A stretch of 47,399 nt of DNA from the NCBI GenBank assembly GCA_903888615.1, contig CAISUE010000057.1, positions 1 to 47,399 of the forward strand, in the 5' to 3' direction. Numbering within the stretch: the stretch's first letter is position 1; every line of letters begins with the position of its first letter. This document shows, piece by piece, positions 1 through 8,072 of the stretch. A program made the translations under genes and the position numbers. Source of the stretch: an uncultured Gammaproteobacteria bacterium. Its GTDB lineage: Bacteria; Pseudomonadota; Gammaproteobacteria; CAISUE01. The notes under the pieces are model-generated. The model was not told the origin of the DNA. It saw only the letters and a list, made by a program, of their open reading frames with translations, and ran no database searches.

Positions 1-54
1 AATGCGAGGATCTTTCAATTCATCAAAATAGCTTATAAAACCACTGATATCCAT
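1..54 (-). mobile_element. ISAs1-type transposase, N-terminal fragment at window edge
   Basis: Reading the minus strand from the ATG at 54 gives MDISGFISYFDELKDPRI and then leaves the window. A short start followed by an 'F..L.DPR' motif is how ISAs1-family DDE transposases begin. An AAGAGAA stretch lies just upstream of the ATG as a possible ribosome site. Only 18 residues are visible, so the family call is tentative. The terminal inverted repeat cannot be placed with certainty, and whether the element is intact depends on sequence to the left. Its start is 42 bp from the next gene and points away from it, so it may have affected that gene's upstream region. Confidence 0.5.
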
Positions 55-62
55 TGTTTGTT

Positions 63-98
63 CTCTTGCGAAGGGAGATTTAAAATGCAAGAGTAATG
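63..98 (+). promoter_or_regulatory. Inverted repeat and three-codon leader overlapping the next start
   Basis: CTCTTGC (63-69) and GCAAGAG (87-93) are a perfect 7-bp inverted repeat with a 17-base loop. Inside it a good GGGAG ribosome site precedes ATG 85, but that frame is only Met-Gln-Glu-stop. Its TAA overlaps the ATG of the repeat protein (TAATG at 94-98). The larger gene has no ribosome site of its own, so either it is translationally coupled to this minimal leader or its true N-terminus was lost. The repeat could also be part of the neighbouring insertion-sequence end. Confidence 0.35.
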
Positions 99-1334
99 GT
101 TAAACCCTATACTAGTCTATATGTAAGATGCGTTTGCCCTGTGAATAAAGCAGACTTACACGCTTGGATCATACTATCACTACTAGAGAAAACAGCAGGC
201 AACTTTGAGATATCCACGTGTTTAAACACTGTATTTCAGGCTTTTGATTTACAGTATCCAAATAAACAAGAGCAATTAACGGCTAGGCGCGAAGTTCTAT
301 TTGCGTGCTTTGGCACTGCTAAACCAAAGTCTTGCCAGCAGTTGCTTACTGCCTTAAAAATTGGGCAAAACGATGGAATTTCAGTCAGCGAGTTATTTGC
401 AGCATTAATTACGCCTAATAGCTATAATACCCCACTGACTGTGCTTGCTGAGTATCCAGACTCTTTCCAGCTGTTACTTACCGCCTTAAAAATTGGGCAA
501 AACGATGGAATTTCAGTCAGCGAGTTATTCGTAATATTAACTACGCCTAATCGTTATAACAATACTCCGCTGGCTATGCTTGCTCAGTATCCCGACTCTT
601 TTCAGCAGCTGCTTACTGCCTTAAAAATTGGGGAGCCCAATGGCATTAGCATCAAACAATTATTAAAAGTATTTACTCTTAAAGTAATTGCTGAAATGAA
701 CGATTCTAGTCGTCAACAATTATTTAAGGTAATAATGGCACAAGAACCCCAATCGTTAGCTTTTTTAAACAGCCTGGATTTTAAAGAAAGCATCACTACC
801 CAGGATTTACAGCAAACTTTTTCAAGAAAAAACGCTAGTAATCAAACCTTATTACAGCAAATCCAGCAAGATAAATCAGGTAAGTTTAGGCATTTAATCT
901 GGTTGGTTAATACGTTGTTTCACGATATCTTGCCATTCTCTGTAATAGGGTCAGGTGTGTTAAAACACAATTATTTGCAAGTGCCCAAGAGCGATTTAAC
1001 TGAATCACAAAAAACTTTATCGATATCTCGAGCAGAATTAGAGCAGTTATTGACGGTCGACTATCCACAGTATCGTAATAAAGCGTGGCACAATTCTTTT
1101 TGGAAAAGGTTTGACCAAGAAGGTTCAACAACGATTCGGCAATTAAAAACATTACTGACTAACCATCCTGAACAACAAGCTTTCACTTTAATGGAAATTC
1201 GAGCCCAGCTTCATAGAAGATCAATCGGTGCAGGTAAAAATAGCGGCACCGATTGTGTTTTGAATGCCTTGATCGAAAAATTCAACTACGCCTACGCCAG
1301 TCGAAACCCTGCAGCTACTCTTCCTCTTAGATAA
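96..1334 (+). CDS. Tandem-repeat protein of unknown function
   Basis: I do not recognise a family. The protein has 412 residues, no signal peptide and no clear membrane segment. Two nearly identical 44-45-residue units and a partial third begin at residues 81, 125 and 170, each starting (Q/L)LLTALKIG, followed by a GIS(V/I)..L helix and, in the first two, a TPL..LA.YPDSF segment. More diverged copies of this pattern seem to continue (around residue 230, ITTQDL...NQTLLQQI). The TPL..LA spacing is loosely ankyrin-like, but the unit is longer than the usual 33 residues. The start is uncertain: ATG 96 overlaps a tiny leader, and GTG 141 is an alternative. A recently expanded repeat protein next to a transposase in this kind of genome suggests a host-interaction protein, which is inference only. 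Confidence 0.6.
   Translation: MVKPYTSLYVRCVCPVNKADLHAWIILSLLEKTAGNFEISTCLNTVFQAFDLQYPNKQEQLTARREVLFACFGTAKPKSCQQLLTALKIGQNDGISVSELFAALITPNSYNTPLTVLAEYPDSFQLLLTALKIGQNDGISVSELFVILTTPNRYNNTPLAMLAQYPDSFQQLLTALKIGEPNGISIKQLLKVFTLKVIAEMNDSSRQQLFKVIMAQEPQSLAFLNSLDFKESITTQDLQQTFSRKNASNQTLLQQIQQDKSGKFRHLIWLVNTLFHDILPFSVIGSGVLKHNYLQVPKSDLTESQKTLSISRAELEQLLTVDYPQYRNKAWHNSFWKRFDQEGSTTIRQLKTLLTNHPEQQAFTLMEIRAQLHRRSIGAGKNSGTDCVLNALIEKFNYAYASRNPAATLPLR
336..673 (+). repeat. Coding tandem repeat, 132/135-bp period
   Basis: Copies begin at 336, 468 and 603 (periods 132 and 135 bp, the extra codon being one Asn); the third is partial. Copies 1 and 2 share a long almost unchanged DNA stretch (about 342-399 against 474-531, differing at only a few bases). 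This points to a recent in-frame duplication rather than selection on the protein alone. Copy 3 has diverged after its first 30 bases. Confidence 0.85.
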
Positions 1335-1347
1335 AAACTTAACATCA

Positions 1348-2277
1348 TCACTGGCTATAATGGGAAGGTGCCAATGCCACTAACGCTGCAATTAAAGCGT
1401 CAAACATGCCAGGGGCGGCACTTAAATGCCCTGCTTTTGGCACAATGGTTAACTGGCTATGTGGTAAGTGACGCTGCAAAATAACCGCATTGGCTACGGG
1501 ACATAAAAAATCGTATTGGCCATGCACAATCTGGATGGGAATATTTTGTAATTTAGGTAGATTAATTTGCACAAAATTAACTGGGAAAAATAATTGGTGA
1601 TAATAATAATGCGCTTCGATCCGCGCTTGCAACAGCCATTGCCGCCGAATCGCCCAATCTTCTGGCATAGCTATCGGCAAGGGCAATTCTAAGCAAGCCA
1701 TCGCCCACCTTGACCAATGCCAAGCGGCAGGCCAAGCGATCGCAATATCGTCACTCATCAAGCGCTGATAATAGGCCGCTAACAATGCTGCATGCTCTGC
1801 TTCAGGAATAAAAGCGGTGAATGCTTGCCAAGCATCGGGAAATAATTCACTGGCGCCTCTGTAATACAACCAATCGTGTTCTTCGAGTCGACCAAGACAA
1901 ATACTGCGCAACACCATGCCAGAAACATGGTGTGGATAATGAATAGCATAAGCCAGGGCTAAATACGAACCCCACGAGCCACCAAACAATAACCATTGTT
2001 GAACGCCAAATAAGCGCCGCAAGCTTTCGATATCTTGAATTAAATCCGAGCTGCTATTGTGCTCCAAAGCGCCATAAGGTAGGGAGCGCCCACTGCCACG
2101 TTGATCAAATAACACTACCCAATAACGCGATAAATCAAAATAATCGCAATGACTTAATTTACAACCAGCTCCCGGGCCACCGTGCAAAAATAATACCGGA
2201 ATACCGGCTGGATTGCCGGCAAACGTCACGGCTAATTGATGATCATCCGTGACCTTATGATAAAAGGATTGATACAT
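1348..2277 (-). CDS. Proline iminopeptidase-like alpha/beta hydrolase
   Basis: This is a peptidase family S33 member, expected to release N-terminal proline from peptides in the cytoplasm. From the ATG at 2277 it is 309 residues, close to the family's length. Visible motifs are the oxyanion-hole HGGPG at 32-36, DQRGSGRS at 58-65, the nucleophile elbow GGSWGS at 99-104 (Ser101), the acidic residue in HGQYD (about Asp256) and the catalytic His in AGHL (about His284). The open frame extends 35 codons upstream to 2382, but those residues do not resemble the family and overlap a decayed sequence, so I chose 2277. No strong ribosome site is visible for either start. The gene converges with the repeat protein. 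It could act on other small peptides or esters, since S33 specificity is hard to read from sequence. Confidence 0.8.
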   Translation of the reverse strand: MYQSFYHKVTDDHQLAVTFAGNPAGIPVLFLHGGPGAGCKLSHCDYFDLSRYWVVLFDQRGSGRSLPYGALEHNSSSDLIQDIESLRRLFGVQQWLLFGGSWGSYLALAYAIHYPHHVSGMVLRSICLGRLEEHDWLYYRGASELFPDAWQAFTAFIPEAEHAALLAAYYQRLMSDDIAIAWPAAWHWSRWAMACLELPLPIAMPEDWAIRRQWLLQARIEAHYYYHQLFFPVNFVQINLPKLQNIPIQIVHGQYDFLCPVANAVILQRHLPHSQLTIVPKAGHLSAAPGMFDALIAALVALAPSHYSQ

Positions 2278-2278
2278 A

Positions 2279-2509
2279 TTAATTGATTTTACCGATGATA
2301 ATGTCTTCAAACTGAATCCAAACGATTTTGCCACCTTTTGACTCACACACCAAATTACCCAGGGCAATCGCATGTGAAGCATCCTTCAGCCACCCATTTT
2401 GACGCACTTAGCCACACCTAACATGGCTAATTCAACATTGGTTAACATTAAAAGCGTCAGGTGAAAAAGCACTTAATCCTGCACCATTAGGACCAGAAAC
2501 AACCGCAAC
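2279..2509 (-). pseudogene. Decayed fragments, possibly zeta-toxin/P-loop kinase-like
   Basis: Between parB and the hydrolase the minus strand encodes VAVVSGPNGAGLSAFSP (from 2509), followed by a stop at 2432-2434. The GPNGAG core followed by S.FSP is like the P-loop of zeta-toxin-type kinases, but the P-loop lysine and serine/threonine are replaced by Leu and Ser-Ala, so it could not be active. A second fragment (GTG 2405-2407 to TAA 2279-2281) reads coherently (DASHAIALGNLVCESKGGK) but I cannot assign it. I read the region as gene remains, with low certainty. Confidence 0.3.
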
Positions 2510-2534
2510 CTAAGGCATTAAAATCCCCTAATAA

Positions 2535-3389
2535 TCACTTTTTAAAATAATTCAAAATTCCATCCAATTCATCCAGGGAATGGTAATCGATAACCATTTT
2601 ACCTTTGCCAGTAGCGCGATGCTCAAACGCGACTTTAGCACCCAATTGTTCACTTAACGATTGTTGGAGTTTTAATAAATCGACTGAGACTGTTTTTACA
2701 TTACTTATAACACCTTCATTCACTTTCAGTAATTGCCGAATATACTGTTCGGTTTGACGTACCGACCAAGCTTTATCTTGAATGCGTACAGCCACGGCTT
2801 TTTGGTGCTCCCGTTTCAAGCTTAATAATGCCCGCGCGTGCCCCATCTCAATATCACCTCGCTCCAGCATCGTCTTCACGTCCGGGTGTAACTGCAACAG
2901 TCGTAATAAATTACTGACCGTGGTGCGTGATTTTCCCACCGCGATAGCTACTTGTTCATGGGTTAACGCAAATTCTTCTTGCAAGCGCTGCAGCGCACGG
3001 GCTTCTTCCAACGCATTTAAATCTTCACGTTGAATATTTTCAATCAGCGCCATCGCTAGCGCCGCTTCATCCGCCACTACCCGCACAATCACCGGTACTT
3101 CCGTTAAACCCGCTAATGCCGCTGCTCGCCAACGCCGCTCACCGGCAATAATTTCAAATTTCGAAGGACTCAGTTCACGCACTACAATCGGTTGAATCAC
3201 CCCTTGTTGTTTAATCGAGGTGGCTAATTCCGCTAAACGCTGTTCACTAAAATCCAAACGGGGTTGATAAATTCCGCGCTGCAATTGTTCAATAGGGCAT
3301 TGTTTAAATTGCCCATCCAGTGGAGTCGCTGTAGTACTATGACTCAATAATTTTTCTAGGCTAGTGCCTAAACCGCGTCGCTTTTGCAT
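2535..3389 (-). CDS. parB: Chromosome-partitioning protein ParB (CTPase, parS-binding)
   Basis: ParB loads at parS sites near the origin, slides as a CTP-dependent clamp and works with ParA to segregate chromosomes. The 284-residue protein has the usual layout: a basic N-terminal tip (MQKRRGLG), the CTP-binding domain with GERRWRAA at 83-90 and ENIQREDLN at 117-125, a KorB/Spo0J-type helix-turn-helix at about 140-165, and a C-terminal dimerisation segment. ParB genes usually follow parA (soj) downstream of gidA-gidB. Here the gene instead follows ftsI by 9 bp and no parA is in the window. A GAGA-type ribosome site lies just upstream of the ATG. No complete parS site was found in the window. 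Confidence 0.95.
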   Translation of the reverse strand: MQKRRGLGTSLEKLLSHSTTATPLDGQFKQCPIEQLQRGIYQPRLDFSEQRLAELATSIKQQGVIQPIVVRELSPSKFEIIAGERRWRAAALAGLTEVPVIVRVVADEAALAMALIENIQREDLNALEEARALQRLQEEFALTHEQVAIAVGKSRTTVSNLLRLLQLHPDVKTMLERGDIEMGHARALLSLKREHQKAVAVRIQDKAWSVRQTEQYIRQLLKVNEGVISNVKTVSVDLLKLQQSLSEQLGAKVAFEHRATGKGKMVIDYHSLDELDGILNYFKK

Positions 3390-3398
3390 AAATTCTCT

Positions 3399-5147
3399 TT
3401 AAAAATCATTAACGTCATTATTATCTGCATCTTGCAGCGCATCACTGACCGACGGTGGTGCCGTTTCAGGTGAAGCATCGTCCGGCAAAACCCCCAATAA
3501 CCGCAAACTATTGCCCATTATTTTCGCAAACACGGGCCCTGCCGTATAACCACCGTAGTAAACTACACCCTGCGGGTCATGAATTTGCACATAAACCAAT
3601 AATTTTGGTTTATGTGCTGGGGCTAAGCCTACAAACGCCCCATTATAACGATGCTTTAAATAACCGTGGGGACCCAGTAAGCGTGTAGTGCCTGTTTTCC
3701 CTGTCACGCGATAGCCAGGAACTTTAGCCAACGGCGCCGTCCCTCCGTGTTGATAAATAACCGCCTCTAATAAATCCAACAGATCACGGGCAACTTTAGC
3801 GTCAACGATCCGCTGCCCTTGAGGCGCTGTCGTTAATCGCAGCAATGACACAGGTAATTTCACCCCTTCATTACCTAAAACCGCATAAGCTGCCGCCACT
3901 TGCAATGGGGTGGCTGACATCCCATAACCAAACGACATCGTCGCTAAATCAAATAAATGCCACGGATTTTCATGCCGTAAAATACCGGCACTTTCGCCAG
4001 GAAAATTACTATTGGTCACTTGACCAAAACCAAAGGCATGAAAGGTTTGCCACAATTGATCAGGGGGTAAGGCTAAGGTAATTTTGCTCATGCCGACATT
4101 ACTGGATTTCGCCAATAACGTCGCCATATCAATTACGCCATTATCATGCTCATCTTCAACTCTGTGACCAGCTACCATCATATAACCTGGACTGGTATCA
4201 ATTTTCGTATTGGCTTGAATTTGGCCACTGGCTAAGGCACTGGCCATACTGATGGTTTTCATCACCGAACCTGGCTCATAGACATCGGTTACTGCGCGAT
4301 TACGATAAGCATCATGGTCGCTCTGGCGATTATTCGGGTTATAAGTTGGCACATTAACCATCGCTAAAATTTCGCCGGTTTTAACATCGATGACAATCGC
4401 ACTGCCAGAAACCGCTTTAAATTTCGTCACGCCTTCAGACAAGGCTTGATAAGCTAAAAACTGCATACGGCGATCAATACTCAAACTCAAATTATGGCCA
4501 GGCTCTGCGGGTTTAACGGTTTGAATATCGGCTACCGTCCTGCCAAGACGATCTTTCAAAACTTGTTTGCGACCAGGGACGCCGGCTAACCAGCCATTGT
4601 AAGTCAACTCTAAACCTTCTTGACCTTGATCATCAATATTTGTAAAACCTAATAAATGCGCAGTAACTTCGCCTTCCGGATAAAAACGTTTATATTCTTG
4701 TTGTACCGACACCCCGGGAATCGCCAAATCAATAATTTGCTTGCCCACAACCGGATCTAAACCGCGCTTCAAATAAACAAATTCACGATGACTGTTTTTA
4801 GCCGCCCGCGCGATAATATCCCGTACGTTAGAACCTAACAATTTCGCTAACGTACTTAATTGAGGATTTTGACTATCAAATAGCAAAGGATCTAACCAAA
4901 CAGCAGAAACTGGCGTACTTATTGCAAGGGGATAACCGTTGCGATCGGTGATCATGCCACGATAAGCAGGGATTGTTACCACTCTCAGCGCGCGAATATC
5001 GCCTTGGGTTTTTAAAAAGCGTTGATTAAAGACCGATAAATACACAATACGGCCGATTAAAATCAAAGCAAAACAGACTAACAAGCCTAACATCGCTTTA
5101 AAACGCCACGATTTAGCTGGGGCATAATTTTTATTTGAGGAGTGCAT
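3399..5147 (-). CDS. ftsI: Peptidoglycan transpeptidase FtsI (PBP3)
   Basis: This is a class B penicillin-binding protein that cross-links septal peptidoglycan during division. The 582 residues contain one N-terminal membrane segment (about 17-38), a dimerisation domain with the RG..TDRNG signature (63-71), and the transpeptidase domain with S294VMK297, SSN at 348-350 and KTG at 484-486. All catalytic motifs are intact. In most gammaproteobacteria ftsI lies in the dcw cluster after ftsL and before murE; here neither neighbour is present and parB follows directly. It may be the only septal enzyme moved out of the cluster, or a second class B PBP. The acidic C-terminal tail is not conserved in the family. 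Confidence 0.92.
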   Translation of the reverse strand: MHSSNKNYAPAKSWRFKAMLGLLVCFALILIGRIVYLSVFNQRFLKTQGDIRALRVVTIPAYRGMITDRNGYPLAISTPVSAVWLDPLLFDSQNPQLSTLAKLLGSNVRDIIARAAKNSHREFVYLKRGLDPVVGKQIIDLAIPGVSVQQEYKRFYPEGEVTAHLLGFTNIDDQGQEGLELTYNGWLAGVPGRKQVLKDRLGRTVADIQTVKPAEPGHNLSLSIDRRMQFLAYQALSEGVTKFKAVSGSAIVIDVKTGEILAMVNVPTYNPNNRQSDHDAYRNRAVTDVYEPGSVMKTISMASALASGQIQANTKIDTSPGYMMVAGHRVEDEHDNGVIDMATLLAKSSNVGMSKITLALPPDQLWQTFHAFGFGQVTNSNFPGESAGILRHENPWHLFDLATMSFGYGMSATPLQVAAAYAVLGNEGVKLPVSLLRLTTAPQGQRIVDAKVARDLLDLLEAVIYQHGGTAPLAKVPGYRVTGKTGTTRLLGPHGYLKHRYNGAFVGLAPAHKPKLLVYVQIHDPQGVVYYGGYTAGPVFAKIMGNSLRLLGVLPDDASPETAPPSVSDALQDADNNDVNDF

Positions 5148-5553
5148 AAGTTGCTTAACCTAAACTTTTGTTCGATCTGTGGGCAAATAGCCAATCCAGC
5201 TTATCAGGTATCTGTGCACAAAAACTGCGCCAGCTACCACCGTTTAAGAAACACGAATACAGGTGCCCACGCGGCGCCGTGCTAAATCCTAATCAGCTGC
5301 TTAGCTGCGCATGGTACCATGCTTTCGAAATAGAAAAAATCACTGTAAACGCCTTGCGCGATGAAGGGATTATTGGGAAACTACCCAGCAGCCATCCCTG
5401 ACTACAAGACCAGCCAGGCCCTCTGTGGACGGTGACAGGATGAATTTCCAGTTCACCCCGCGCGCAGCGTGTAAAATAGAAAAAATCTATGGCATAATTG
5501 GACTGTCGCAATCGTTATTGAATACTTTACATACCTTGACGGAGATTTTCAGC
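5148..5553. other. Intergenic region between divergent ftsI and trxA, rich in inverted repeats
   Basis: This 406-bp stretch carries no convincing gene. It contains a perfect 14-bp palindrome GCATGGTACCATGC (5309-5322), an adjacent CAGCT/AGCTG hairpin, and two similar blocks (AATAGAAAAAATC, near 5329 and 5475). A segment around 5268-5290 (CCACGCGG...GTGCTAAAT) weakly resembles the end of the palindromic elements described elsewhere in the window. It must hold the promoters of both flanking genes. A small RNA is possible, but I could match no known RNA family by eye. Confidence 0.5.
5490..5498 (+). promoter_or_regulatory. Probable trxA promoter, extended -10
   Basis: TGG followed by CATAAT (5493-5498) matches an extended -10 element at five of six hexamer positions. 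No good -35 box lies 17 bases upstream. It would start transcription about 50 bases before the trxA ATG. Confidence 0.4.
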
Positions 5554-5880
5554 ATGAGTGAGCATTTGTTGGCAGTAACGGATCACAGCTTTGAACAGCA
5601 AGTTTTAAAAGCGCCAATTCCCGTACTCGTGGATTTCTGGGCTGCCTGGTGTGGGCCTTGCAAAATGATTGCTCCGCTATTGGAAGAATTAGCACCTGAA
5701 TACCTCGGTAAATTGACAATTGCCAAAATGGATGTCGATCAAAACAGCCAAATTCCAGCGCAATTTGGTGTGCGCGGGATACCCACGCTATTATTATTCA
5801 AGGATGGCGAATTAGTCGCAACCAAAGTAGGCGCTTTATCAAAGTCACAATTAAAAGCTTTTATTGACAGTTACTTGTAA
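5554..5880 (+). CDS. trxA: Thioredoxin
   Basis: This is a small cytoplasmic disulfide reductase that passes electrons from thioredoxin reductase to targets such as ribonucleotide reductase. Starting at ATG 5554 (GGAG at 5541-5544, nine-base spacing) gives the classic 108 residues. The WCGPC active site is at 32-36, the conserved VDFWA strand precedes it, and the cis-proline motif RGIPTLLLF follows. The open frame extends upstream to 5425, but that part lacks a ribosome site and is not thioredoxin-like. The gene is transcribed alone, divergent from ftsI. Confidence 0.96.
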   Translation: MSEHLLAVTDHSFEQQVLKAPIPVLVDFWAAWCGPCKMIAPLLEELAPEYLGKLTIAKMDVDQNSQIPAQFGVRGIPTLLLFKDGELVATKVGALSKSQLKAFIDSYL

Positions 5881-5924
5881 TGCCAACGATAACTCAATTT
5901 ATTTTTTAAAATACGGAGATGATT

Positions 5925-6335
5925 ATGAAATACTTCAGCTTAAAAATGTTAACCCTAGGATCATTAGCATTAGCGGGCTCCGCTATGGCTGACAATGATC
6001 CTGTTACCAAAGCTTTAAATGGCTTGCAGTTAAACCCTATCATGGCCCAAGCCTTTGCGAACGCTAACACCAGCATCACTATCCGCAACCACCCTTTTGT
6101 TGTCTTAGCGCCGGCAACCTGCAATGTTAATACTTGCTCAGTCGTCTTAGATTACATGAACAATGACCCCAAAAGCTTTATCGTACTGCATGAAAAAGTT
6201 GAAGGCGACGCAACTTTGATTAAAGCTAAATTAATCACGATTTTCCCTCAACAATTGTATCAATTAACCTATTTAAACCCAGCGATCAAACATGTGGCTT
6301 TAACAGTAACCGATATTCATCGCATTTACCGTTAA
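5925..6335 (+). CDS. Small exported protein of unknown function
   Basis: I do not recognise the family. The 136-residue product begins with a clear type I signal peptide (MKYF.., a Leu/Ala-rich core, cleavage expected after SAMA at about residue 22). The mature part is about 114 residues, with two cysteines five residues apart (CNVNTC) that could form a disulfide in the periplasm. GGAG at 5915-5918 is six bases from ATG 5925 but directly touches the alternative ATG 5919, so I chose 5925. The gene follows trxA by 44 bp and is closed by a good terminator; co-transcription with thioredoxin is possible. Confidence 0.7.
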   Translation: MKYFSLKMLTLGSLALAGSAMADNDPVTKALNGLQLNPIMAQAFANANTSITIRNHPFVVLAPATCNVNTCSVVLDYMNNDPKSFIVLHEKVEGDATLIKAKLITIFPQQLYQLTYLNPAIKHVALTVTDIHRIYR

Positions 6336-6340
6336 TTGAT

Positions 6341-6372
6341 AAAAAAGGCTCAATGTAATTTGGGCCTTTTTT
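6341..6372 (+). terminator. Rho-independent terminator after the exported-protein gene
   Basis: An AAAAAAGGC..CAA arm pairs with TTGGGCCTTTTTT across a short AT-rich loop, with one G-T wobble, and the T run forms the tail. It stands six bases after the stop codon. Confidence 0.8.
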
Positions 6373-6408
6373 ACTGTAAACACGATTACTATACCTGGCC
6401 GTTCATTG

Positions 6409-6762
6409 CTAGATCGTTAATGAATACGCTTGATCATCCGCAGATTTTTCCATATTTGCTTTCAACACCAAGCCCTTCCCTTCTAGCGCCGTTGTAAAGT
6501 AGGGTAGCAACTTTTTTACCGCCAACTTAGCTTCTTTTAATCCTCCTTGAGCCGCATTAACGATCTGAGCAAACCCCATCATTAAATCCAGCTTAGGAAA
6601 TTCCGCCCCTAAGGTAGTCAAGAAATCATCATCCAGCGCTTCTGCATGCTGATTAATCGCTGTAATCACGTCCTGCATAACATGATCATTGAATAAAAAT
6701 TCGTTAACACGCTTGGTAGCAGTCAATAAATTACTGGCACTTTTACTGGGACCTTGTTTCAT
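6409..6762 (-). CDS. Hypothetical 117-residue protein
   Basis: I do not recognise this protein. It is soluble and predicted largely helical, with no signal peptide, cysteine or membrane segment. It opens with a basic Ser-rich tip (MKQGPSKSAS) and has an acidic middle (EALDDDF). A weak AGG-type site precedes the ATG at 6762. It lies 53 bp downstream of the large membrane-protein gene on the same strand and may be in its transcript. Only its own open frame and spacing support it. Confidence 0.5.
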   Translation of the reverse strand: MKQGPSKSASNLLTATKRVNEFLFNDHVMQDVITAINQHAEALDDDFLTTLGAEFPKLDLMMGFAQIVNAAQGGLKEAKLAVKKLLPYFTTALEGKGLVLKANMEKSADDQAYSLTI

Positions 6763-6815
6763 AAATCACGACCTGTATAAATGAATTGCTTGTGACCATT
6801 ATGCCGATCTTAAAC

Positions 6816-7967
6816 TTAAGGTAAGCTTAAGCGTTGATACATTGCCATCTTGCTTGCTAACGACGCTGACGGTACGAACCCCATCGAAGCGATAGCAGAA
6901 CCTGCTATCGTCGGAGCCAGCAATAACTGATCTGACATCGTGTCAAAATCAACCGCATGGGCAACTGCATTTACAGCATTGTGCGCCACTTCGTCAGGTA
7001 ATAATGAGGTTTGTAGCGGCAACAATGCTTGTTGAGGTGGATATCGGATATGCACGTAATAGGATCGAAACATAATAGCCGGTAATAAAAAAGCCAAAGC
7101 GCCACTTAAGATTTCTTTATAAGGTGAAACATTTTTAGCGATAGTCGTTCCCATCAAGAAACCAAAACTGATCACCGGTAACAAGTCATGCAAGCTAATC
7201 GAAACAGCTTTAATAGAGAGTCGTAGCGTTTCATCCAAAAATAAATCCGCCAAGGCTAAATTCGGTCCATAACAATACCCCATGAAACTTGAAAAAAATG
7301 CCCATGAACACCCTACTGCATAACGCGCTATTTCGGCACTTAGCACTTTTCTCCCTAAATCGGTATTATGCGATTGATCGTAAATAGCTTCACAAACCAA
7401 CACCAAGGCCCGCCCTTCAGAAAAACCTCTCAAACATTCAAAAAATCCATCAAGTCCTTTAATTAAACGATGTCTTTCTTGACCCACAACGCCAAACCTG
7501 CGTAACAACACCGTTCTTATATTGACATTCGACACTGCCGCTATCAGTAAAGAACTCATCAGCATAGGTAGCAATTCACTACGCTGATTTAAGGGGTAAT
7601 CACGCCCTTTTATTTCAAAAAATACCCCCAGCTGTATCAACAGTAAAAAACTCCCCATCCCAATAATATCGGTTAGCGTATTCCACGCACGATGACAACG
7701 CGTCAACCAGCGAAACTGCGAAGTTGCGTTTATTTTTGGAATGAGTTTAATCCATTGCAAACTATAATCGAGCCAAGCTAATAACACCCCTAAAACCCCG
7801 ACCTCTTTAACTAACACAAAATCACATAAATCAATGCTTTTAGGCTCACATAGAATCAATGAACCTTTGCTTTCAACCCACACCACGCTCGCCCCTGTGG
7901 AACGCATGGCACTGGCGAGACCATCAAGGGCACTTTTGCCAAAATTAACCACCGTCGACCAAAGCAT
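6816..7967 (-). CDS. Hypothetical multi-pass membrane protein
   Basis: I do not recognise this family. The 383-residue product has no cleavable signal but several hydrophobic stretches long enough to span a membrane: about 58-75 (VGVLGVLLAW), about 104-118 (MGSFLLLIQLGVFF), about 134-148, about 220-232 and about 280-300. A long polar stretch follows the last one. A strong ribosome site (GAGGTG, five-base spacing) precedes ATG 7967. The number of segments and the topology are uncertain. It sits beside an NTPDase gene separated by a terminator, and may be specific to this lineage. An effector or host-membrane role is conceivable, but nothing in the sequence shows it. Confidence 0.6.
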   Translation of the reverse strand: MLWSTVVNFGKSALDGLASAMRSTGASVVWVESKGSLILCEPKSIDLCDFVLVKEVGVLGVLLAWLDYSLQWIKLIPKINATSQFRWLTRCHRAWNTLTDIIGMGSFLLLIQLGVFFEIKGRDYPLNQRSELLPMLMSSLLIAAVSNVNIRTVLLRRFGVVGQERHRLIKGLDGFFECLRGFSEGRALVLVCEAIYDQSHNTDLGRKVLSAEIARYAVGCSWAFFSSFMGYCYGPNLALADLFLDETLRLSIKAVSISLHDLLPVISFGFLMGTTIAKNVSPYKEILSGALAFLLPAIMFRSYYVHIRYPPQQALLPLQTSLLPDEVAHNAVNAVAHAVDFDTMSDQLLLAPTIAGSAIASMGFVPSASLASKMAMYQRLSLP

Positions 7968-8072
7968 AGCAGCACCTCATACGATGCCCAACACGAGAAA
8001 GAGAACTATTGAGCGTCAACAGATGCAATATTCATACCCTAAGTTTAAAGCATAAAAAGGTGACCCATAACA

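Noticed and set aside
916-929. TGTTTCACGATATC resembling half of a parS site
   Set aside because: Only the left half of TGTTTCACGTGAAACA is matched and there is no palindrome. It lies inside the coding sequence of the repeat protein.
5168-5401. 77-codon plus-strand frame between ftsI and trxA
   Set aside because: It has no ribosome site and unremarkable composition, and it crosses the palindrome at 5309-5322. I treat the region as non-coding.
5148-5553. RNase P RNA or 6S RNA
   Set aside because: A few short stretches (AGCTTATCAGG, CTGTGGAC) recall such RNAs, but the invariant GAGGAAAGTCC of RNase P RNA is missing and no 6S closing stem was found.
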